Position numbers and translations under genes: made by a program
Shown here: positions 46,525 to 57,016 of the stretch, piece after piece
Layout: each line of letters starts with the position of its first letter
Position numbering within the stretch: the stretch's first letter is position 1
DNA from: Candidatus Halocynthiibacter alkanivorans
GTDB taxonomy: Bacteria > Pseudomonadota > Alphaproteobacteria > Rhodobacterales > Rhodobacteraceae
Direction: 5' to 3'
Assembly: GCF_003333265.1 (NCBI RefSeq)
Contig: NZ_QOLB01000133.1
Span: 1 to 58,643, forward strand
DNA: 58,643 bases
The notes under the pieces: model-generated
Databases searched by the model: none
Told to the model about the DNA's origin: nothing
The model's input: the letters and a program-made list of their open reading frames with translations, nothing else

Positions 46525-46770
46525 TTATGTGTTGGCTCTGTTCAGGATTTGCTCTTCTTTTGACCGGTCAACATTTTCCGGCGCTGTCATGCCAGCGAGG
46601 CCGGAACGGGGGCGGTTCCGAATGAAGTCAGCCCGTCATTCGGCCAATAAGTCGCGTGCACAGCGCAGGCAGTCGAACAAATGCCCGTTCAGACATTTGT
46701 CGCTCATGCGCCCGTTGAAGCTCACGACAAAGCCGCACTGCATCGGTTTTCCAGGCGTGAAGGACAACCG
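46525..46770 (-). pseudogene. IS3-type transposase remnant (3' part)
   Basis: On the minus strand, TPGKPMQCGFVVSFNGRMSDKCL and LFDCLRCARDLLAE match the C-terminal catalytic end of IS3-family OrfB (usual form PGKPMQN-FVESFNGR). The frame is broken by TGA at 46636-46638 where Trp is expected. It continues as RADFIRNRPRSGLAGMTAPE to a TAA at 46525. The N-terminal part and the two upstream catalytic aspartates are missing. No inverted repeats were seen. The remnant marks past insertion. Confidence 0.72.
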
Positions 46771-47129
46771 TGCCGTCTTATCAACGATGCAAAGCGCGCA
46801 AAATCGCAGCGACACATCTGATCCGGCGAAACCATATGTTTTGCAAAAGTCAGGTGGGATTGTGGACCAGACGCGACGCAATTTTCACGCAACGCCGGAA
46901 GTTGAATTCGGCCGCCCCATTGGTCAAAACCATACGATCGGCCTGCGTGGAAAGAATTCGTCGGACGGGCCGAAATTGGAGTTTTTCAACAAATGCCCGG
47001 ATAAGGCCTTCGCAGAGCTGCTTTTAATACCCGATTTGAATTCCAAAAAGGTATTCGAATTGCGATGATTTGCGCAAAAGTAAACCAGTCAGGCTTGATG
47101 AAACCCCACACAACGTGCGCCTACACGTC
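46771..47129. other. Gene-free stretch
   Basis: No credible gene or homology to the transposase could be read in the bases between the remnant and the MarR fragment. Confidence 0.5.
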
Positions 47130-47593
47130 ATGAGCAACCCAGACAACACTCCATTGAATGCATTGGTCAATGACGCTGCGCTGAATTGCGCCTGTTTCCA
47201 GGTCCGCAAAATTTCAAGGCTTATTACCCGTTCATATGATACGGCCCTGGCCGGCACAGTCTGAAAAGCACCCAGTTCACCATGCTGGTTGCAATCATTC
47301 GTTCAGACGAAGGGCGCAGCCTGTCGGAAGTGGCCGAACAGTTGGGAATGGATCGCACCACTTTTAGCCGCAACATGGCGCCTCTGATCAAGCTTGGATT
47401 TGTCGAGCACATGGACACATTGAAAGGCCGGAGCCGGAATGTCCGTGCAACCGAAGCTGGCAGGCAGACGTTTGCCGCAGCCGCTCCGGCCTGGCAAAAG
47501 GCACAGCGATCGTTGCGCCGTCAGTTAGAGCAGTCGGACCAGGCGGGATTTCTGGAGGCACTGGCCTCGACCGCAAATAATATCAAACTCTAA
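47130..47593 (+). pseudogene. MarR family regulator, frameshifted
   Basis: The first part (from ATG 47130) reads VNDAALNCACFQVRKISRLITRSYDTALAG in one frame and stops at TGA. The rest, STQFTMLVAIIRSDEGRSLSEVAEQLGMDRTTFSRNM, continues in another frame from about 47260 to 47593. One missing base near 47258-47265 accounts for this. Joined, they make a normal MarR protein of about 155 residues. No compensating start exists upstream of the second part other than ATG 47282, which would lack the first helices. Confidence 0.8.
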
Positions 47594-47643
47594 CGGAGCG
47601 CGTTCAATGTTCCGAATGCAACCTATTAACGTGTATATGCACG

Positions 47644-48640
47644 ATGCAGACCCCCAATATCAAGCCGGAGATACGCAGATCGATCAACTCTCATCCAGCC
47701 GACACGATGGAGTCTGCAATATCCAATATTGAAACTGCCTGCAGTGGCACGGGAAAGCCGAACACCCGATACCCCCAGCTGAATGCCGATGTCCGAAGCA
47801 TCGCGTTGCTGACGGCGCTGGCGGCCGTGGGCCAGTTCGCTTCCAACATCTACACCCCGTCACTTCCTTTTGTGGCCGCCGAGCTGAATATCACAGCAGC
47901 CCAGGCCCAAAGCACGTTTGGCGTTTTCCTTCTGTCATTTGCTGCGATGCAATTGGTCTATGGCCCGCTGGCGGACCGGTTTGGCCGCCGCCCGGTTCTT
48001 TTTACCGCCTTTACCCTGTTCCTTTTGGGAACGATCATCTGTGCGATGGCGGCCACTCTGCAGATTCTGCTGGCCGGGCGCACGGTTCAAGCCGCAGGTG
48101 CCGCAGGTGCCGCAAGTGCGCTGATCGTCTCAAGGGCCGTGACCCGGGATCGGTTCGACGGGATCGAACTCCAAAAGTCATGACGACGATTACGATCGCC
48201 TTTGCATTGGTGCCGGGCCTGACGCCCCTGCCGGGCGGCGTGACACAGGAATTGGCGGGATGGCGCGCCGCGTTCTGGCTCACGCTTGTCCTGGGTGCGG
48301 TAACGGCGGCCGTGGCTTTCCGGCGGCTGCCGGAAACCAACACCTCAGCGCCGCAGCGATTAAAGCCCGGCGCGACTCTGAGCAGCTACGCAACGGTGCT
48401 GGCTGATCGTGTTGCGCTGACCTATGCGGTGACCACAGGACTGTTATTTGCGGCTATGTCTGCGTATTTCGCGCGTCACCTGCCCTGTTCATCGGACACC
48501 TTGGGGTCGCGCCCGCCGAATACGGGCTGTATCCGCCGATTGCGGTCACCGGGTTCATCTTCGGTGGCATCGTCACACGCCGCTTTGTCGGAAAAGTACC
48601 GCCGCAACGCATAGCGGGTATCGGTTTAGGCCTTACTCGC
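47644..48640 (+). pseudogene. Bcr/CflA-type drug efflux transporter, two frameshifts and truncated
   Basis: Three segments in three frames form a major-facilitator efflux protein: residues from LLTALAAVGQFASNIYTPSLPFV to VTRDRFDGIELQK (47644-48180), then TTITIAFALVPGLTPLPGG to MSAYFARH (48180-48480), then PALFIGHLGVAPAEYGLYPP to RIAGIGLG (about 48482-48634). Each junction fits one missing base. After about 48640 the homology ends, so the last third (several membrane helices) is lost. The adjacent MarR fragment probably regulated it. Confidence 0.8.
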
Positions 48641-49322
48641 TCAATTCATGCGGTTTCCGGATCTGGAAACTCTGACGGCGGACAGGCGTTCAAAATCTTT
48701 CCGACTGTTCCGGATCGACAGACGCCGACAACGCATTCTTCCGGGAACACCAATTACGGCCTCACCTCGATGCCTGGAAATATCAATCGCTGCCGGGAGT
48801 TGCAAAACTGGGGCGTAGTCCTGCCGGCTTTCATCTGCGCGGGGTCTGAGCAAGACGCTTCGATCAACTCTTTCAGACTCCCGGCGATGTCTGCGAACTC
48901 TTTCCGCCAGTAAATGCCAGAACGATTTCAAAGCCGCAGGATGTGACGCAACATAAGGTCCAAACGCCTTGGTTGATCTGAACGGCTCTGGCCCGGAAAA
49001 CGCGCCGGGAGTATCGCTTGATACTGGGGGAATCATTCATTGGCGGTAACAGGTCAGATGATCCGTTAGAAAGCTCGGGCGAAGGTAAAGAATGGGCTGA
49101 TCTCTGCCCGGGCGAGCCGCCGGGCCAGCGGTACCACGAGGACCAGGGGGCGTAAACCCGCACCCATATTCTCCCAGCCCCGCTTCGCTCACCGGACGTC
49201 TGACCGGCGGGAAATGCCTGCAAAATCGGGTGGGCGGCCGCAGAGCGACAGTCGGACTGACCCACTGATGCGCTTTATCTGCGACCGACGGAGCGAGGCT
49301 GACGCTAGGAAATATCAGATGT
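48641..49322. other. Unassigned stretch after the efflux pseudogene
   Basis: Several open frames exist on both strands but none has a ribosome-binding site, a recognisable domain or family-like composition. I could not identify other remnants here. Confidence 0.5.
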
Positions 49323-50027
49323 TTGTGCTACGGTCGCCGGGCGTTTCCGGGAGGTATAATTCTGCTCAGACGCCTAAGCCTTTGCATTCTGATTACAACC
49401 CATATCTGGATCGCGGCACCGTTGCGCGCCTGCGAATTGGCACTGGTGTTGGCGGTCGATGTTTCGGCTTCCATCAGTTCCGGCGAATACGCGCTTCAGA
49501 TGCAAGGGCTGGCAGATGCTCTTGATGATCCCGTCATCGCGCACGCGTTGGTAAAAGGACAGACCGCGTTGACCCTGGTGCAATGGTCCGGAGTGAGTGA
49601 GCAGGATGTCTCGATACCCTGGCAACGCATTCTGACCCAGCAAGATGTTGATGAATTTGCGCGTACAACGCAGGAGTTGCATCGAAAATGGCGCAATGGG
49701 TTTACCGCAATTGGCAGTATGCTTGATTTTGCCGCTCCCCTGTATTTGGCGGTTCCGGACTGTCGTCGTTTGGTCCTCGACGTTTCCGGCGACGGAATAA
49801 TAAATGCCGGGGTGCCGACACGTGCAGCGCGCGACATGCTGATTGCCAAAGGTGTCACAATCAACGGCATTGCAATCGACCGCAGAGGTGACACTGTCAA
49901 TCAATACTTCCGCTCGGATATTATTGGTGGAGCGGACGCTTTCGTAATCCCTACCCGCGGGTATGCAGATTACGTCCTCTCTATCCGGGAAAAACTGTTC
50001 CGCGAACTCATTGAACCGGTATCATGA
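49323..50027 (+). CDS. DUF1194 (von Willebrand-like) secreted protein
   Basis: The protein matches DUF1194, a vWA-like family in Rhodobacterales. ELALVLAVDVSASISSGEYALQMQGLADAL opens the domain with the DxSxS metal motif; LVLDVSGDGIINAGV and TINGIAIDR are conserved. A hydrophobic leader (LSLCILITTHIWIAAP) ends before ACELAL, consistent with export. The start is unclear: the longest frame begins at a TTG (49323), while a strong gggagg at 49350 lies just before ata-att-ctg. No ATG or GTG is in frame near it, so a rare start codon is possible. No partner gene is visible. Confidence 0.82.
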   Translation: MCYGRRAFPGGIILLRRLSLCILITTHIWIAAPLRACELALVLAVDVSASISSGEYALQMQGLADALDDPVIAHALVKGQTALTLVQWSGVSEQDVSIPWQRILTQQDVDEFARTTQELHRKWRNGFTAIGSMLDFAAPLYLAVPDCRRLVLDVSGDGIINAGVPTRAARDMLIAKGVTINGIAIDRRGDTVNQYFRSDIIGGADAFVIPTRGYADYVLSIREKLFRELIEPVS

Positions 50028-50287
50028 CAGGTCCAGACCTGGCTTGAGATATTGAGACGCCAGGTCGGCGCCACCCTGGTTTCTGTCCACTGATCCGGCA
50101 ACCGTGCTTCTAATGAACGCCAAGAAGGAAATCTGATTTGATGGAGGCGCAGGACGATCAGAAATGATTTCCTCCTGTGTTGAAATGACCGTCAGACCGC
50201 AAATCACCGCTCTTATCTGTGCAATGTATCCGTGGCCCGTCAGCTCAGACAGGGCGCAATGTGGCAGCGGGAGTTCCGGGCAAAACC

Positions 50288-51058
50288 CTAATAACCTCCG
50301 CTGCGGATTTTCCCGAGAGCCGCGTTGGCGCCTGCTTCCAGAAACCGCGCGTCCGAGCCAATGGTCACCAGCGAAAATCCAATGTCTTGCATACGCCTGG
50401 CATAAGCAGGGCTGCCGCAATGAATACAGGCCGGAATGCCGAAGGCCTTGGCCCGTGCCAGAATATGCGCGATGAGGTCCAGCATTTCGGGTTCTTCACG
50501 GTCAAATCCGGGGAGAAAGCCACAGACCAGTGACAGGTCGGCGGGGCCAATATAAATCCCGCCCAGCCCGGGCACCTGCAGGATATCGTCCAGTTGGTCC
50601 ACGGCTTCCCTGGTCTCGATCATCGCAATCGGCAGCACATTGGCGTTGGCTTCAGCGGCGTAACTGTCCCCGTATGCCAAACGCGCCCGCACCGGACCAA
50701 AGCTGCGCGCCCCTTCTGGCGCGTAGAGGCAGGCATCGACAAAGGCCATGGTGTCTGCCGCACTTTCAATCATCGGGGCAATGATGCCGATCGCCCCGGC
50801 ATCCAGCGCCCGCATGATGTGCTCCGGCCGGTTCCACGGCACCCGGACCAACGCCGCGGTGCCGGTCTGACCAATCACCGGCAGCATGGTCAGCAGATCG
50901 GCGTAATCGGCGGTGCCGTGCTGCATATCAATGGTAAGACTGTCCCAGCCTGCGCGGGCCATCACTTCGGCAGACAGCACGCTGGGAATAGCTATCCAGC
51001 CATTGACGGCGGATTTGCCCTCGGCCCAGAGCTGTTTCAACGGGTTTTTAAATTGCAT
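50288..51058 (-). CDS. HpcH/HpaI family aldolase
   Basis: A class II aldolase of 256 residues. The metal and substrate residues are visible: IDMQHG with the base histidine, VRVPWN with the arginine, AMIETREAV with a metal glutamate and YIGPADLS with the metal aspartate. Such aldolases split 2-keto-3-deoxy sugar acids to pyruvate and an aldehyde. It is the last gene of a minus-strand operon, 4 bp after the aldehyde dehydrogenase gene, so pyruvate plus glycolaldehyde or lactaldehyde are likely products. A gene-free stretch of 260 bp follows. Confidence 0.9.
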   Translation of the reverse strand: MQFKNPLKQLWAEGKSAVNGWIAIPSVLSAEVMARAGWDSLTIDMQHGTADYADLLTMLPVIGQTGTAALVRVPWNRPEHIMRALDAGAIGIIAPMIESAADTMAFVDACLYAPEGARSFGPVRARLAYGDSYAAEANANVLPIAMIETREAVDQLDDILQVPGLGGIYIGPADLSLVCGFLPGFDREEPEMLDLIAHILARAKAFGIPACIHCGSPAYARRMQDIGFSLVTIGSDARFLEAGANAALGKIRSGGY

Positions 51059-51062
51059 ATTA

Positions 51063-52499
51063 TTACCAGGTAAAATGGGTCATTTTAGTGTTGAGGTAGT
51101 CGTATATGGCTTGTCGTCCACCTTCGCGCCCCATGCCCGAGTGATCAACGCCACCAAACGGTGCTTCGGCATGGGCGATCATGAAATTATTCACACCAAC
51201 CATGCCGGCGTGCAGCCCTTTTGACAGGGTTTCTGCGGTTGAATGGCTGCTGGTGAACGCATAGGCCGCAAGCCCGAAGGGCGTCGAATTTGCCCGCGCT
51301 ATCGCGTCGTCCAGACTGCGGAACGTGGCAATCGGCGCCACCGGGCCAAAGGGTTCTTCCCGCATGATCCGGGCATCGTCCGGCACATCTGAAAAAATCG
51401 TCGGCTCGATATAATACCCCTGGTTCAGATGCGCGGGTCTGCCGCCGCCGGTTTCCAGCCTGGCCCCGCTTTTGATCGTATCTGCAATCAGCGCTTCGAT
51501 CCGGTCGCGCTGCGTTGCCAGCGTCATCGGCCCCATGGAACTTTCCGCCGCCTGACTGTCACCGAGCACCAATGCACGTGCGCCTTCGACCATTTTGGCA
51601 ACAAATTGCTCTGACTTGCTTTCGTGCACGTAGAACCGGTTTGGCGAAATACAGACCTGACCAGCATTGCGGAATTTGAACTGGGCGCAAAGATCGGCAG
51701 CCGCATCAATGTCTGCATCCTCGCAGATTACCACTGCCGAATGACCGCCAAGCTCCATCGAGGTCCGTTTGACCGTTTTTGCCGCTTCGGTCATCAGCAT
51801 CTGTCCGACGCGGGTCGACCCGGTCAGCGAAATTTTTCTGACATCATTGGAGGCCATAATCGCCGGGGTTATGTCCCCTGCACGTCCCAGCAACAGTTGC
51901 ACCACGCCTGCAGGGGCGCCGCCTTCCACACAGCATTCAGCAATGATCGTAGAGGTCATCGGGGTTTGCTCAGACGGGCGGCAAATGACCGGACAGCCCG
52001 CGGCCAGCGCCGGCGCAATTTTGCGGGCCATCAGGTTGATCGGGAAATTCCAGGCGGTGAAAGCAGCAACAATGCCCACCGGCTCATGCTCCACCACCAG
52101 ACGCCCGCCCTGGCGTGACGGGATGGTTTCACCAAACAGCCGTTCGGCCTCACCCGCGAACCATTCGAACTGTTCAATTGCGACATTGGCTTCGCCTTCA
52201 GACTGCGACAGCGGACGACCAATTTCCAGCGACAGGGCCATTGCCAGATCTGCCTTGCGGCGGGTCATCGCCGCTGCAATCCCGCGCAGAACCTGGGCCC
52301 GCTGCCAGCCGTGCACGGCAGACCAGGATTTCAGCGCCGCCCTGGCGTGCGTCAGCGCTTCGGCTACATGTGTTTCGTCACAGGCCGGCGCTTGCCAGAG
52401 AAGCTCTTCATTGCAGGGGTTGATCACATTGAGCGGCGCAAGGTCCGTTGTGGTACGGAAGTCTCCGCCGATCAGGATTTTCGGAGTAAAATCGGTCAT
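51063..52499 (-). CDS. NAD-dependent aldehyde dehydrogenase
   Basis: This 478-residue enzyme has the family motifs FTAWNFPINLMARKIAPALAAGC, the catalytic Glu in SMELGGHSAVV, and the catalytic Cys in FRNAGQVCISPNRF. It groups with succinate-semialdehyde and glycolaldehyde/lactaldehyde dehydrogenase type proteins by the C-terminal PFGGVDHSGMGREGG. In this operon it would oxidise the aldehyde released by the aldolase. It is 33 bp downstream of the dehydratase gene. Confidence 0.92.
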   Translation of the reverse strand: MTDFTPKILIGGDFRTTTDLAPLNVINPCNEELLWQAPACDETHVAEALTHARAALKSWSAVHGWQRAQVLRGIAAAMTRRKADLAMALSLEIGRPLSQSEGEANVAIEQFEWFAGEAERLFGETIPSRQGGRLVVEHEPVGIVAAFTAWNFPINLMARKIAPALAAGCPVICRPSEQTPMTSTIIAECCVEGGAPAGVVQLLLGRAGDITPAIMASNDVRKISLTGSTRVGQMLMTEAAKTVKRTSMELGGHSAVVICEDADIDAAADLCAQFKFRNAGQVCISPNRFYVHESKSEQFVAKMVEGARALVLGDSQAAESSMGPMTLATQRDRIEALIADTIKSGARLETGGGRPAHLNQGYYIEPTIFSDVPDDARIMREEPFGPVAPIATFRSLDDAIARANSTPFGLAAYAFTSSHSTAETLSKGLHAGMVGVNNFMIAHAEAPFGGVDHSGMGREGGRQAIYDYLNTKMTHFTW

Positions 52500-52532
52500 G
52501 TTCTTGATCCTAAACTATTGACGCAGCATGCA

Positions 52533-54260
52533 TTACAGAATTTCCGGCTCGGGCACGGGCGCCCCAAATCCGGTTTCGAGATAGTCAAAATCACATCCAA
52601 CATTGGCTTGATTGATGTGGCGGGCGAACATCCATCCGTACCCTCGCTCAAACCTGTCTTCGGGCCGCACCCAGGCCGCGCAGCGGCGCGTCAACTCACT
52701 GTCCGGCACCGCCATATTGAGGGTGCGGGCATCCACGTCGATGTCGATCATGTCACCGGTCCGGACCAGGGCCAGCGGTCCGCCAATATGCGCTTCTGGC
52801 GCGACGTGCAGAATGCAGGCGCCATAGCTGGTGCCACTCATCCGGGCATCGGAAATACGGATCATATCGCGCACCCCCGCTTTCAGCAGCTTTTGCGGGA
52901 TCGGCAACATGCCCCATTCCGGCATACCCGGGCCGCCAACCGGCCCTGCCCCGCGCATGATCAGTACAGTGTTTTCGGTCACGTCCAGATCGGGATCATC
53001 AATTTCGGCTTTCATCTGTGCGTAGCTGTCAAACACCAAAGCCGGCCCGCGATGTTTCAGAAACTTCGCCGCACAGGCTGAGGGTTTGATCACACACCCG
53101 TCGGGCGCCAGATTTCCGCTGAGCACCGCCAGCGCCCCCTCGGCGTAGACCGGGTTGTCCAGCGGGCGGATGACATCGTCGTTCCACACTTCAGCGCCTG
53201 AAATGTCAGACCCGATCGTATCCCCTGTCACCGATCTGGCGGACAGGTCCAGCTGATCTTTCATCCGCATCATCAGGGCGGGCAGCCCGCCGGCGTAAAA
53301 AAAGTCCTGCATCAGATAGGTGTCACCCGATGGCCGGATATTAGCCAGCACCGGAATGTTGCGGCTGACCGCTTCAAAATCGGCAAGCGAAATGTCGAAC
53401 CCCGCGCGGCGGCCCTCTGCAATCAGGTGGATGATTGCGTTGGTTGAACAACCGACCGCCATCGCCACTTTGATCGCGTTTTCAAAGGAGGCGCGGGACA
53501 GGACATCGGAGGGTTTCAGATCCTCATTCACCATCTCAACGATGCGCCGGCCCGAAGCCGCGCTCATGCGGATATGGTTGCTGTCCGGTGCCGGAATGGA
53601 TGACGCCCCCGGCAATGACAGCCCCAGGGCCTCAGTCGTTGCAGTCATGGTGCTGGCAGTGCCCATCGTCATGCAGTGGCCATAGCTACGGGCAATACCG
53701 CCCTCGACCGCCTGCCATTCCTTTTCATCAATCTCCCCGGCGCGGCGCTTGTCCCAGTATTTCCAGGTGTCCGAGCCGGAGCCCAGAACCTCTCCGCGTA
53801 AATTGCCGCTGAGCATCGGTCCTGCAGGCACATAAATCGCCGGCAGGTCCATGCTGATCGCCCCCATCAGCAATCCAGGCGTGGTCTTGTCACAGCCGCC
53901 CATCAACACTGCCCCATCAACCGGATGCGAGCGCAGCAGCTCTTCAACTTCCATCGCCAGCATATTGCGGTAGAGCATGGTGGTGGGTTTGACGAAATTC
54001 TCCGACAGCGACATTGCGGGCAGTTCGATCGGAAACCCGCCTGCCTGAAACACACCGCGTTTGATGTCCTCAACACGCTGTTTAAAGTGGGCGTGGCAGG
54101 GGTTGATGTCTGACCAGGTGTTTATGATTGCAATCAGAGGCTTGCCGGACCAGTCCTCCTGACCATAGCCCATCTGCATGATCCGGGACCGATGGCCAAA
54201 ACCACGCAGATCGTCTGCGTCAAACCACCGGGCGCTGCGCAGTTTCCGGGTCACTGACAC
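52533..54260 (-). CDS. IlvD/Edd family sugar-acid dehydratase (arabonate-dehydratase-like)
   Basis: The 575-residue protein belongs to the IlvD/Edd family of iron-sulfur dehydratases. The cluster cysteines are in [20 protein letters not shown] and [13 protein letters not shown]. The form and length are those of the L-arabonate / xylonate dehydratase branch. It would convert an aldonate to its 2-keto-3-deoxy form. A GTG start at 54260 overlaps the SDR stop by 10 bp, preceded by ggtgggg. The aldolase and aldehyde dehydrogenase of the same pathway follow. Confidence 0.9.
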   Translation of the reverse strand: MSVTRKLRSARWFDADDLRGFGHRSRIMQMGYGQEDWSGKPLIAIINTWSDINPCHAHFKQRVEDIKRGVFQAGGFPIELPAMSLSENFVKPTTMLYRNMLAMEVEELLRSHPVDGAVLMGGCDKTTPGLLMGAISMDLPAIYVPAGPMLSGNLRGEVLGSGSDTWKYWDKRRAGEIDEKEWQAVEGGIARSYGHCMTMGTASTMTATTEALGLSLPGASSIPAPDSNHIRMSAASGRRIVEMVNEDLKPSDVLSRASFENAIKVAMAVGCSTNAIIHLIAEGRRAGFDISLADFEAVSRNIPVLANIRPSGDTYLMQDFFYAGGLPALMMRMKDQLDLSARSVTGDTIGSDISGAEVWNDDVIRPLDNPVYAEGALAVLSGNLAPDGCVIKPSACAAKFLKHRGPALVFDSYAQMKAEIDDPDLDVTENTVLIMRGAGPVGGPGMPEWGMLPIPQKLLKAGVRDMIRISDARMSGTSYGACILHVAPEAHIGGPLALVRTGDMIDIDVDARTLNMAVPDSELTRRCAAWVRPEDRFERGYGWMFARHINQANVGCDFDYLETGFGAPVPEPEIL

Positions 54261-55069
54261 GCAGTTACCCCACCATCGATGTAGATCGTCTGCCCTGTGA
54301 TGTAACTGCCCGCCGGCGCCGCCAGAGCGATCACCTGCCCGACAACCTCTACCGGATCGCCGATGCGGCCAAGCGGGTTACGCTCGAGAATGAGCTCGCG
54401 GAATTCTTCGCGTTCCAGGTGCGGTCTTATGCGGTCAGACAGGATGAATGTCGGTGCAATACCGTTGACCGTGATGCCATGCGGCGCAAGCTCCATCGCA
54501 TGCTGTTTGACCAGCATGACAAGCGCCCCTTTGGTGGCGCAATAGGCAGAATATCCGCGGTCCCGGAGCGCCAGTTGCGAGCGGACAGAGGCCAGATGGA
54601 TCTGACGTCCCCCATTGCCGCCGGCAATCTGATGGCGGGCGACAGACTGGGCAAGGAACATCGCCGAGCGCAGGTTGGTCTCATACATGGCGTCAAACAC
54701 GTCTGGCGTCACATCCGCCAGTTTTTGCTCCTTGTTCACACCGACGCAGTTCACAAGAATATCAATGCCGCCAAGCCGCTCGGCAACCTGATCGGTCACC
54801 GCTGCAATTTCTGCAGTGTCGCGTGCGTCCATAGCAAATCCGTCGGCCAGGCCTCCGGCCGCGCGGATGGCATCGGCAAGAGCTGTCGCCTTGTCAGGCT
54901 TGGGCCCGGCGATCGCCACATGCGCCCCGTGTTGGGCAAACCCCCAGGCAATCGCCTCGCCCAGCGCGCCGTAGCCGCCAGGAATAAAGACCTTTTGCCC
55001 GGACACATCAAACAGCCTGCCCAATGCAGGCAGATCGACGGAAGGCGTCAATGTATCCACAGGATTCAT
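54251..55069 (-). CDS. Short-chain dehydrogenase/reductase
   Basis: This SDR has 272 residues, with the nucleotide motif [20 protein letters not shown] in place of the usual NNAG, and the catalytic YSAYCATK. The C-terminus ends [16 protein letters not shown]. In the operon it likely oxidises a sugar or sugar acid at one carbon. It overlaps the upstream oxidoreductase gene by ATGA. Confidence 0.92.
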   Translation of the reverse strand: MNPVDTLTPSVDLPALGRLFDVSGQKVFIPGGYGALGEAIAWGFAQHGAHVAIAGPKPDKATALADAIRAAGGLADGFAMDARDTAEIAAVTDQVAERLGGIDILVNCVGVNKEQKLADVTPDVFDAMYETNLRSAMFLAQSVARHQIAGGNGGRQIHLASVRSQLALRDRGYSAYCATKGALVMLVKQHAMELAPHGITVNGIAPTFILSDRIRPHLEREEFRELILERNPLGRIGDPVEVVGQVIALAAPAGSYITGQTIYIDGGVTACQ

Positions 55070-56070
55070 GAGGTGACCTCCACCCCGGCTGCGTCATACA
55101 CACTTTCCATCAACCGCAGGGTCTGAAGATTGTCCTGCCGGTCTGTCTCAAAGGGAGTATTGTGCTGAACCCCCTCTACAAAGGCCCGCGTGATGGTGTC
55201 AAAACACTCCTGATACCGGCCCGTCAGATCCACTTTGATTGCCTTGTCTTCCTGCCCGACAATGAACACACGGTTGTAGTCCATGATGATGGTACCTGTG
55301 GTCCCGATCACCTCAAGCCGGTCTCCGTGCAACTCGGGATAGCCCGGGGCACAGATGCAACCATCGGCGGTGGCGATCAACCCGTCGGCGCCCTCCATCA
55401 GGATGGACGCGGTGTCTTCTCCTGGCAGGCCAGTCGCCAGACGGTTCAGCCGCGCCGCCACAACACTCAGCGGGCCGGCAATGGCGCGGCAGACATCCAG
55501 ATGGTGAATCATCGTTTCAAACACCAGATTTCGTTTGAACCCCTTCAGATAGGGCTGGCGCTCGACCAGAAATGGTTCTGCACCGTCGCGGGGACACAAG
55601 CCCGATCCGCGGCAGGACATCGCGATGTGACGCACCTTGCCAATACGCCCGGCGCCGATCCAGTCGCGGACAGTCATGTAATGCGGCCGAAACCGGTAGT
55701 TTTCGTGGATCATGAAGCGGACTTTGTCGCCGACATAGTCGACAAGCCGTTCCGCTTCGGCCACCGTTTCGACCATCGGTTTTTGCAGGATGACGTGGAC
55801 GCCGTGATCCGCTGCCATTCTGGTTACAACGTCATGCGCCGTCACCGAAGCGGCAATATCGACCAGGTCAAAACCGCCGTCGGCGAACATCTGCGCCGGA
55901 TCGTCATAGACCCGGGCAATGCCGAACTCTTGTGCCCGTGCTTCAGCCGCGTCGCGATTGATGTCACAGATCGCCACCATGGGCACACCCGCGGCTTGCC
56001 AGGCCCGCAAGTGATACAGGCTGATCATTCCGGCGCCCACAAGGGCAGCCTTCATCGGAGACTCTGTCAT
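55066..56070 (-). CDS. Gfo/Idh/MocA family oxidoreductase
   Basis: From ATG 56070 the 334-residue protein has an N-terminal Rossmann domain ([16 protein letters not shown]) and a C-terminal alpha/beta domain. The family lysine lies in [16 protein letters not shown], where the common form is [18 protein letters not shown] is conserved. It probably oxidises a sugar to its lactone. ATG overlaps the cupin stop as ATGA, which decides the start over an ORF extension of five codons. Confidence 0.9.
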   Translation of the reverse strand: MTESPMKAALVGAGMISLYHLRAWQAAGVPMVAICDINRDAAEARAQEFGIARVYDDPAQMFADGGFDLVDIAASVTAHDVVTRMAADHGVHVILQKPMVETVAEAERLVDYVGDKVRFMIHENYRFRPHYMTVRDWIGAGRIGKVRHIAMSCRGSGLCPRDGAEPFLVERQPYLKGFKRNLVFETMIHHLDVCRAIAGPLSVVAARLNRLATGLPGEDTASILMEGADGLIATADGCICAPGYPELHGDRLEVIGTTGTIIMDYNRVFIVGQEDKAIKVDLTGRYQECFDTITRAFVEGVQHNTPFETDRQDNLQTLRLMESVYDAAGVEVTS

Positions 56071-56390
56071 CCGTTTTCTCCCCAATGACCATAACCGTAA
56101 AACCAGACACTGCCGCCCTGCGAGTTGGTTTTCAGAGAATGCACCGCACCACGGGGGATACGCACGAGATCGCCGGCTTCACAGTCGGCAGTTTCAGTGC
56201 CCACGCTTATGCTCAGCTCGCCTTCGGCCACCACAACAAATTCGTCCTTGTCGTGAACAAAATCGTTCCATTCCTGGCCCGGCCTGTCGCGGAAAACGCC
56301 AAACCCAAAGCCCTCTTTCTGCCACGCGGTTCTGACATCTCCGGCGACAACCGGAAGCGCAAAAGCGCCTTTTATAAATACCTCACTCAT
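56067..56390 (-). CDS. Small cupin-domain protein
   Basis: A single cupin of 107 residues with metal-site motif HDKDEFVVVAEGELSISVG and second motif GDLVRIPRGAVHSL. Proteins of this type in sugar operons act as isomerases, lactone-handling enzymes or sensors; the role is not fixed. It is coupled by ATGA to genes on both sides, so it is a true part of the operon. Confidence 0.87.
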   Translation of the reverse strand: MSEVFIKGAFALPVVAGDVRTAWQKEGFGFGVFRDRPGQEWNDFVHDKDEFVVVAEGELSISVGTETADCEAGDLVRIPRGAVHSLKTNSQGGSVWFYGYGHWGENG

Positions 56391-57016
56391 GCTGCACGAT
56401 CCGTCAAAAGTTGCCCCAGATAATCCCGGGCGGGTTCATAGTTCAAAACGTCCTCATAACTGGCGTGTTGGGTCACTACGCCTTTTTGGACAAAGATAAA
56501 TTGCTCACATATCTCTTGCAGAATCTCGAGGTGGAACCGTTCATTCGGATGCACACAGAGAAACACCAGACGCCCGTCGGCCCGCAGTTTGCGGAAGAAA
56601 TCCAGCATGAAACCAATGTATCCGTCCTGCGTGTTGAACTGCGGCTCATCAAACAGATGCACCAACGGGTAATCGGAGCCGGCGGGTTGCATCAGCATAT
56701 TTGGCTTCAGCGACCGGAAACTGCGCACCTGATAGGACTGGTGATAATGGATCGCCAACCGATCACGCTGGTCGGTGCGCACCTTGTGGATATTTTTGCC
56801 CTGAACCAGCACTTCGCCTGCGGTCGGGCGGTTTGAGCCGGTGATCAATTCGAACAATGTTGTTTTGCCCGAGCCGTTCGGGCCCATCATGCCGACGATC
56901 GACGGCTTTTCGATCACAAAATCTGCGCCCAGCTGAAACGTCGGCGTGCGGTCAAACCGGGCCTTGAAATAGGTCTTTTGCAGGGCGTTTACTTCTAACA
57001 TCGCGCTCATTTTCAC
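56387..57016 (-). CDS. Atypical ABC ATPase lacking the signature motif
   Basis: This 209-residue protein has a normal Walker A (GPNGSGKTT, about 45-53), a Q-loop glutamine at about 93, Walker B VHLFDEPQFN (about 119-128) and a switch-like histidine in CVHPNERFH. The LSGGQ signature and most of the helical subdomain are absent: only about 30 residues separate the Q-loop from the Walker B aspartate, against roughly 70-80 in normal ATPases. GTG 57016 overlaps the livF stop as GTGA; an ATG at 57010 is the alternative. It follows livF in the operon, so it is not an isolated relic. A regulator or a half-site partner of LivF/LivG is conceivable. Confidence 0.82.
   Translation of the reverse strand: MKMSAMLEVNALQKTYFKARFDRTPTFQLGADFVIEKPSIVGMMGPNGSGKTTLFELITGSNRPTAGEVLVQGKNIHKVRTDQRDRLAIHYHQSYQVRSFRSLKPNMLMQPAGSDYPLVHLFDEPQFNTQDGYIGFMLDFFRKLRADGRLVFLCVHPNERFHLEILQEICEQFIFVQKGVVTQHASYEDVLNYEPARDYLGQLLTDRAA

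Noticed and set aside
46493-47068. Plus-strand 191-residue open frame
   Set aside because: Composition is unlike a protein and it lies opposite the transposase remnant.
47130-48640. Frameshifts as plain sequencing errors
   Set aside because: Cannot be excluded, but the sites are not long homopolymers, three occur in two neighbours, and a transposase remnant with a stop and loss of the efflux 3' end point to true decay.
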